A stretch of DNA of 14,645 nt, from assembly GCA_023453335.1 (NCBI GenBank), contig JAEXTU010000357.1:1-14645 (forward strand), in the 5' to 3' direction. The notes beneath the pieces are model-generated. The model saw only the letters and a program-made list of their open reading frames with translations. It made no database searches and was not told the origin of the DNA. Shown here one piece after another: positions 12,616 through 14,645 of the stretch (within the stretch, counting starts at the first letter, position 1; every line of letters starts with the position of its first letter). The DNA comes from Pseudomonadota bacterium. GTDB taxonomy: Bacteria; Desulfobacterota; Desulfovibrionia; Desulfovibrionales; Desulfovibrionaceae. The position numbers and the translations under genes are program-made.

Positions 12616-12990
12616 CTAGCGCTGCCCCGGCCGGCGGTCCTTGAAATCGGTCGAGCCGGGCCGGGTTTCCAGGTGCCGGTAGCGGTTCACGGCCATGGCC
12701 GCCTGGCGGCGGAGGATGGCGTCCAGGTCCGAGTTGCGCCACAGCCGGGCGTACTCCTCCTGGTCCGTGAGCCCCGGCCCCAGCCGGAAGCCCGCCTCGC
12801 CCTCCGGGTCCAGGGCCACGTCGCCCTCCTCCAGTTCCACCGCCTCGCCGAGGATCTCCCCCAGCAGGCTGCGCAGCATCAGGGCAAAGGCCGCGCGCAC
12901 CTCCTCCGGGGTCTGGGCGGTGTTCACCCGGCGCCGGTATTCCGGCAGCACCTCGTTCTCGTGCTTGGTGTAGGACACCATCCTGGCCAT
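12616..12990 (-). CDS. Conserved-looking hypothetical protein
   Basis: 124 residues from ATG 12990, chosen for CAGGAGGAG just upstream; an earlier GTG in frame would start inside the promoter. The sequence (MARMVSYTKHENEVLPEYRR at the start, then VNTAQTPEEVRAAFALMLRS) predicts two N-terminal helices. An acidic middle follows (ELEEGDVALDPEGEAGFRLG, 81-100), then YARLWRNSDLDAILRRQAAM and a basic tail ending DFKDRRPGQR. It has no cysteines, no signal peptide and no membrane segment. I do not recognise a family. Third positions and the ribosome site support a real gene. It is convergent with cbiF and divergent from the spermidine-synthase-like gene, so it forms a single-gene unit with its own candidate promoter. 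Confidence 0.78.
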   Translation of the reverse strand: MARMVSYTKHENEVLPEYRRRVNTAQTPEEVRAAFALMLRSLLGEILGEAVELEEGDVALDPEGEAGFRLGPGLTDQEEYARLWRNSDLDAILRRQAAMAVNRYRHLETRPGSTDFKDRRPGQR

Positions 12991-13034
12991 GCTCTCCTCC
13001 TGGGTCAGGGAGAAGGGGATTTTCCCAGTACCCG

Positions 13035-13062
13035 ATGCTACCCCATTCCGCACCGATGTAAA
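13035..13062 (-). promoter_or_regulatory. Candidate promoter of the small hypothetical gene
   Basis: Minus strand TTTACA (13057-13062, five of six to TTGACA) and TAGCAT (13035-13040, four of six to TATAAT) with a 16-base spacer. Transcription would start near 13028, leaving a leader of about 38 bases to ATG 12990. A short inverted repeat, GGGA-AAA-TCCC, sits just at the start site (about 13015-13025). Confidence 0.5.
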
Positions 13063-13070
13063 GCCGGCCA

Positions 13071-13100
13071 TGGACAACCGGGGCAGGCAAAGGATATCAG
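13071..13100 (+). promoter_or_regulatory. Candidate promoter of the spermidine-synthase-like gene
   Basis: Plus strand TGGACA (13071-13076, five of six to TTGACA) and TATCAG (13095-13100, four of six) with an 18-base spacer. Transcription would start near 13107, about 30 bases before ATG 13138. It is back-to-back with the minus-strand promoter at 13035-13062, so the two genes could share regulation. Confidence 0.4.
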
Positions 13101-13137
13101 GGCGTTGCCGGCATATCCCGGCAGGAAGGGCGCTCCC

Positions 13138-14607
13138 ATGCTGGAACTCGCGGTGTTTGTCTGCGGCGCGGCGGTGATGGTCCTGGAGATGGCCGGGGCG
13201 CGCATCCTGGCCCCCTACCTGGGCTCCTCCCTGGTGGTCTGGTCCGCGCTCATCGGGGTCATCCTGGCCAGCCTGTCCCTGGGCTACTGGTGGGGCGGCC
13301 GCCTGGCTGACCGCCGGCCCGAGCCGCGCCTGCTGGCCAGGCTCATCCTCCTGGCGGCGCTGGCCGTGGCCGCCACCGCCCTGGCCAAGGCCATGCTCCT
13401 GGGCTTCCTCCTGGGCTTCACCCCGGGGCTCAAGCTCTCGGCGGTGCTCGCCAACCTGGCCCTCTTCGCCCCGGCTGCGGTGCTCCTGGGCATGGTTTCG
13501 CCCTTTGCGGTGCGGCTGGCCCTAGCCCGGGCCGAGCAGGCCGGGACCGTGGCCGGCCGCCTGTACGCCCTGTCCACCGCGGGCAGCATCGCCGGCACCT
13601 TCCTGGCCGGCTTCGTCCTGCTGCCGGTCCTGGGCAGCACCTCCCTGCTCTTCGTGGTGGCCCTCAGCCTGGCCTTCGCCTCCCTGTGCGCCTCCCGTGC
13701 CCTGCCCAGGGCCCAGACCGCGGCCGCGCTCCTCATCCTCGCGCTCTGGGGGGCCATGGCCGTCCACGACGCGCACCTCCACCAGATGGGCGTGCACGAC
13801 ACGGACACCGCCTATTCCCGCGTCCTGGTCCACCACAGCCGCGACCCACGCAACGGCCGGGAAACCCTGGTCATGTCCACCAACCCGCGCCGGGTGCAGT
13901 CGGCCATGTACCGAGACGACCCCGGGGAGTTGGTCCTGGACTACACCCGGTTCTTCGCCCTGGCCGGACGCTTCGTCCCCCGCCTGGAGCGGGTGTTGGT
14001 GCTGGGCGGCGGGGCCTATTCCCTGCCCCGGCGGCTCCTGGCCGAGCACCCCGGCCTGGCCGTGGACGTGGTGGAACTGGACCCCGGGGTGACCGACCTG
14101 GCCCGGCGCTATTTCGATCTCGCCGACCTGCCGGGACTCGCAGTGTTCCACGAGGACGGCCGCACCTTCCTGAACCGCGACCACCCGGCCTATGACGCCA
14201 TCTTCATGGATGTGTTCGACACCCACTATGCCCCCCCCTTCCACCTGGCCACCTTGGAGACCGCCCGCCGGGTGCGCGCCCTCTTGGCCCCGGACGGGGT
14301 GGCCATGGTCAACTGCATAGCCGCCCTGCAGGGGCCGGCCGCCCGGCTGCTCCTGGCCCAGGCCGCCACCTGGGCCGCGGCCTTCCCCCTGGTGCAGGCC
14401 TATGCCCTGGAGCGCGCGGACGACCCGGGCCTGGTCCAAAACGTGATCCTGGTGGCCCGACCGGACCCGGTCCTGCCGGCCCCCCGGCCCGAGTCCCCGG
14501 AGGAGTCCCGGCTCCTGGCCGGCCTGTCGCGGCTGGACCCGGGCCCGGCCGCCCCCCTGACCGACGAGTTCGCCCCGGTGGAACAACTGGCCCTGGCCGT
14601 CCCCTGA
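13138..14607 (+). CDS. Fused membrane / spermidine synthase-like protein
   Basis: 489 residues from ATG 13138, preceded by CAGGAAGGG. The N-terminal half (1-210) has about seven hydrophobic segments, as in the 'fused MFS/spermidine synthase' family. Examples are LELAVFVCGAAVMVLEMAGA, SLVVWSALIGVILASLSLGY, LILLAALAVAATALAKAMLL, ANLALFAPAAVLLGMVSPFA, the STAGSIAGTFLAGFVLLPVL segment, LLFVVALSLAFASLCAS and AALLILALWGAMAV. The C-terminal half is a soluble SpeE-type Rossmann domain: TAYSRVLVHHS (224-234), RVLVLGGGAYSLPRRLL (285-301), VDVVELDPGVTDLARRYF (309-326), HEDGRTFL (338-345) and YDAIFMDVFD (352-361). Spermidine synthases transfer an aminopropyl group from decarboxylated SAM, but membrane-fused members often lack proven polyamine activity. 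The GGGAYSLP nucleotide loop differs from the GGGDG of true SpeE, so the substrate is open. It stands alone, divergent from the small hypothetical gene. Confidence 0.87.
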   Translation: MLELAVFVCGAAVMVLEMAGARILAPYLGSSLVVWSALIGVILASLSLGYWWGGRLADRRPEPRLLARLILLAALAVAATALAKAMLLGFLLGFTPGLKLSAVLANLALFAPAAVLLGMVSPFAVRLALARAEQAGTVAGRLYALSTAGSIAGTFLAGFVLLPVLGSTSLLFVVALSLAFASLCASRALPRAQTAAALLILALWGAMAVHDAHLHQMGVHDTDTAYSRVLVHHSRDPRNGRETLVMSTNPRRVQSAMYRDDPGELVLDYTRFFALAGRFVPRLERVLVLGGGAYSLPRRLLAEHPGLAVDVVELDPGVTDLARRYFDLADLPGLAVFHEDGRTFLNRDHPAYDAIFMDVFDTHYAPPFHLATLETARRVRALLAPDGVAMVNCIAALQGPAARLLLAQAATWAAAFPLVQAYALERADDPGLVQNVILVARPDPVLPAPRPESPEESRLLAGLSRLDPGPAAPLTDEFAPVEQLALAVP

Positions 14608-14645
14608 GCTACCCACGCGCTGCCCTATTCTCAGTGGACGCATGC

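Noticed and set aside
1..14645. CRISPR array, tRNA, rRNA or insertion sequence
   Set aside because: No regularly spaced repeats, no cloverleaf-like sequence with CCA-type ends, no rRNA stretches, and no transposase or terminal inverted repeats were seen on either strand.
14608..14645. Start of a further gene at the right edge (ATG at 14642)
   Set aside because: Only four bases remain and no ribosome site is visible before it.

Overview
The window is a very GC-rich stretch (most 60-base lines are above 70% G+C) of a bacterial chromosome. Gene content points to a sulfate-reducer-like member of the Desulfovibrionales (Desulfobacterota): a GAK-system XXXCH protein, the MetX/MetW pair, anaerobic-type cobalamin genes (CbiC, CbiF) and a cobalamin-domain radical SAM protein. 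This lineage is an inference; there is no rRNA or tRNA here to fix it.

Layout, left to right. (1) 1-1806, a broken GAK-type locus. A PHP-like protein, cut by the window edge, and a XXXCH-domain protein lie on the minus strand. Upstream of them is a 5'-truncated amphi-Trp gene on the plus strand whose stop codon interlocks with that of metW. (2) 1803-5209, a compact minus-strand operon: TPR protein, MshEN-like protein, metX, metW. The junctions are a 10-base gap, a 4-base overlap (GTGA) and TGATG. (3) 5284-8506, a minus-strand accessory group: a free-standing VgrG-tail-like protein, a PAAR spike-tip protein, a methyltransferase with an N-terminal cysteine pair, a lower-GC DUF429-type gene that looks recently acquired, and a possible DcrB-like protein. 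(4) 8526-11649, minus strand: cbiC, an M20 metallopeptidase and a radical SAM protein, tightly packed. (5) cbiF starts divergently at 11740. (6) A small unknown gene (12616-12990, minus) and a membrane spermidine-synthase-like gene (13138-14607, plus) diverge from a shared control region.

How the parts may work together. MetX acylates homoserine and MetW is its usual partner in methionine synthesis. The MshEN-like and TPR proteins upstream suggest, without proof, a nucleotide-second-messenger or scaffold input into that operon. CbiC and CbiF act in corrin-ring synthesis, beside a radical SAM enzyme of the cobalamin-binding-domain type. PAAR plus a VgrG-like tail are tip parts of a contractile injection system whose baseplate and sheath are not in the window. 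The most unusual regions are the GAK remnant with its newly noticed PHP-like neighbour, and the PAAR / tail / methyltransferase / DUF429 group.
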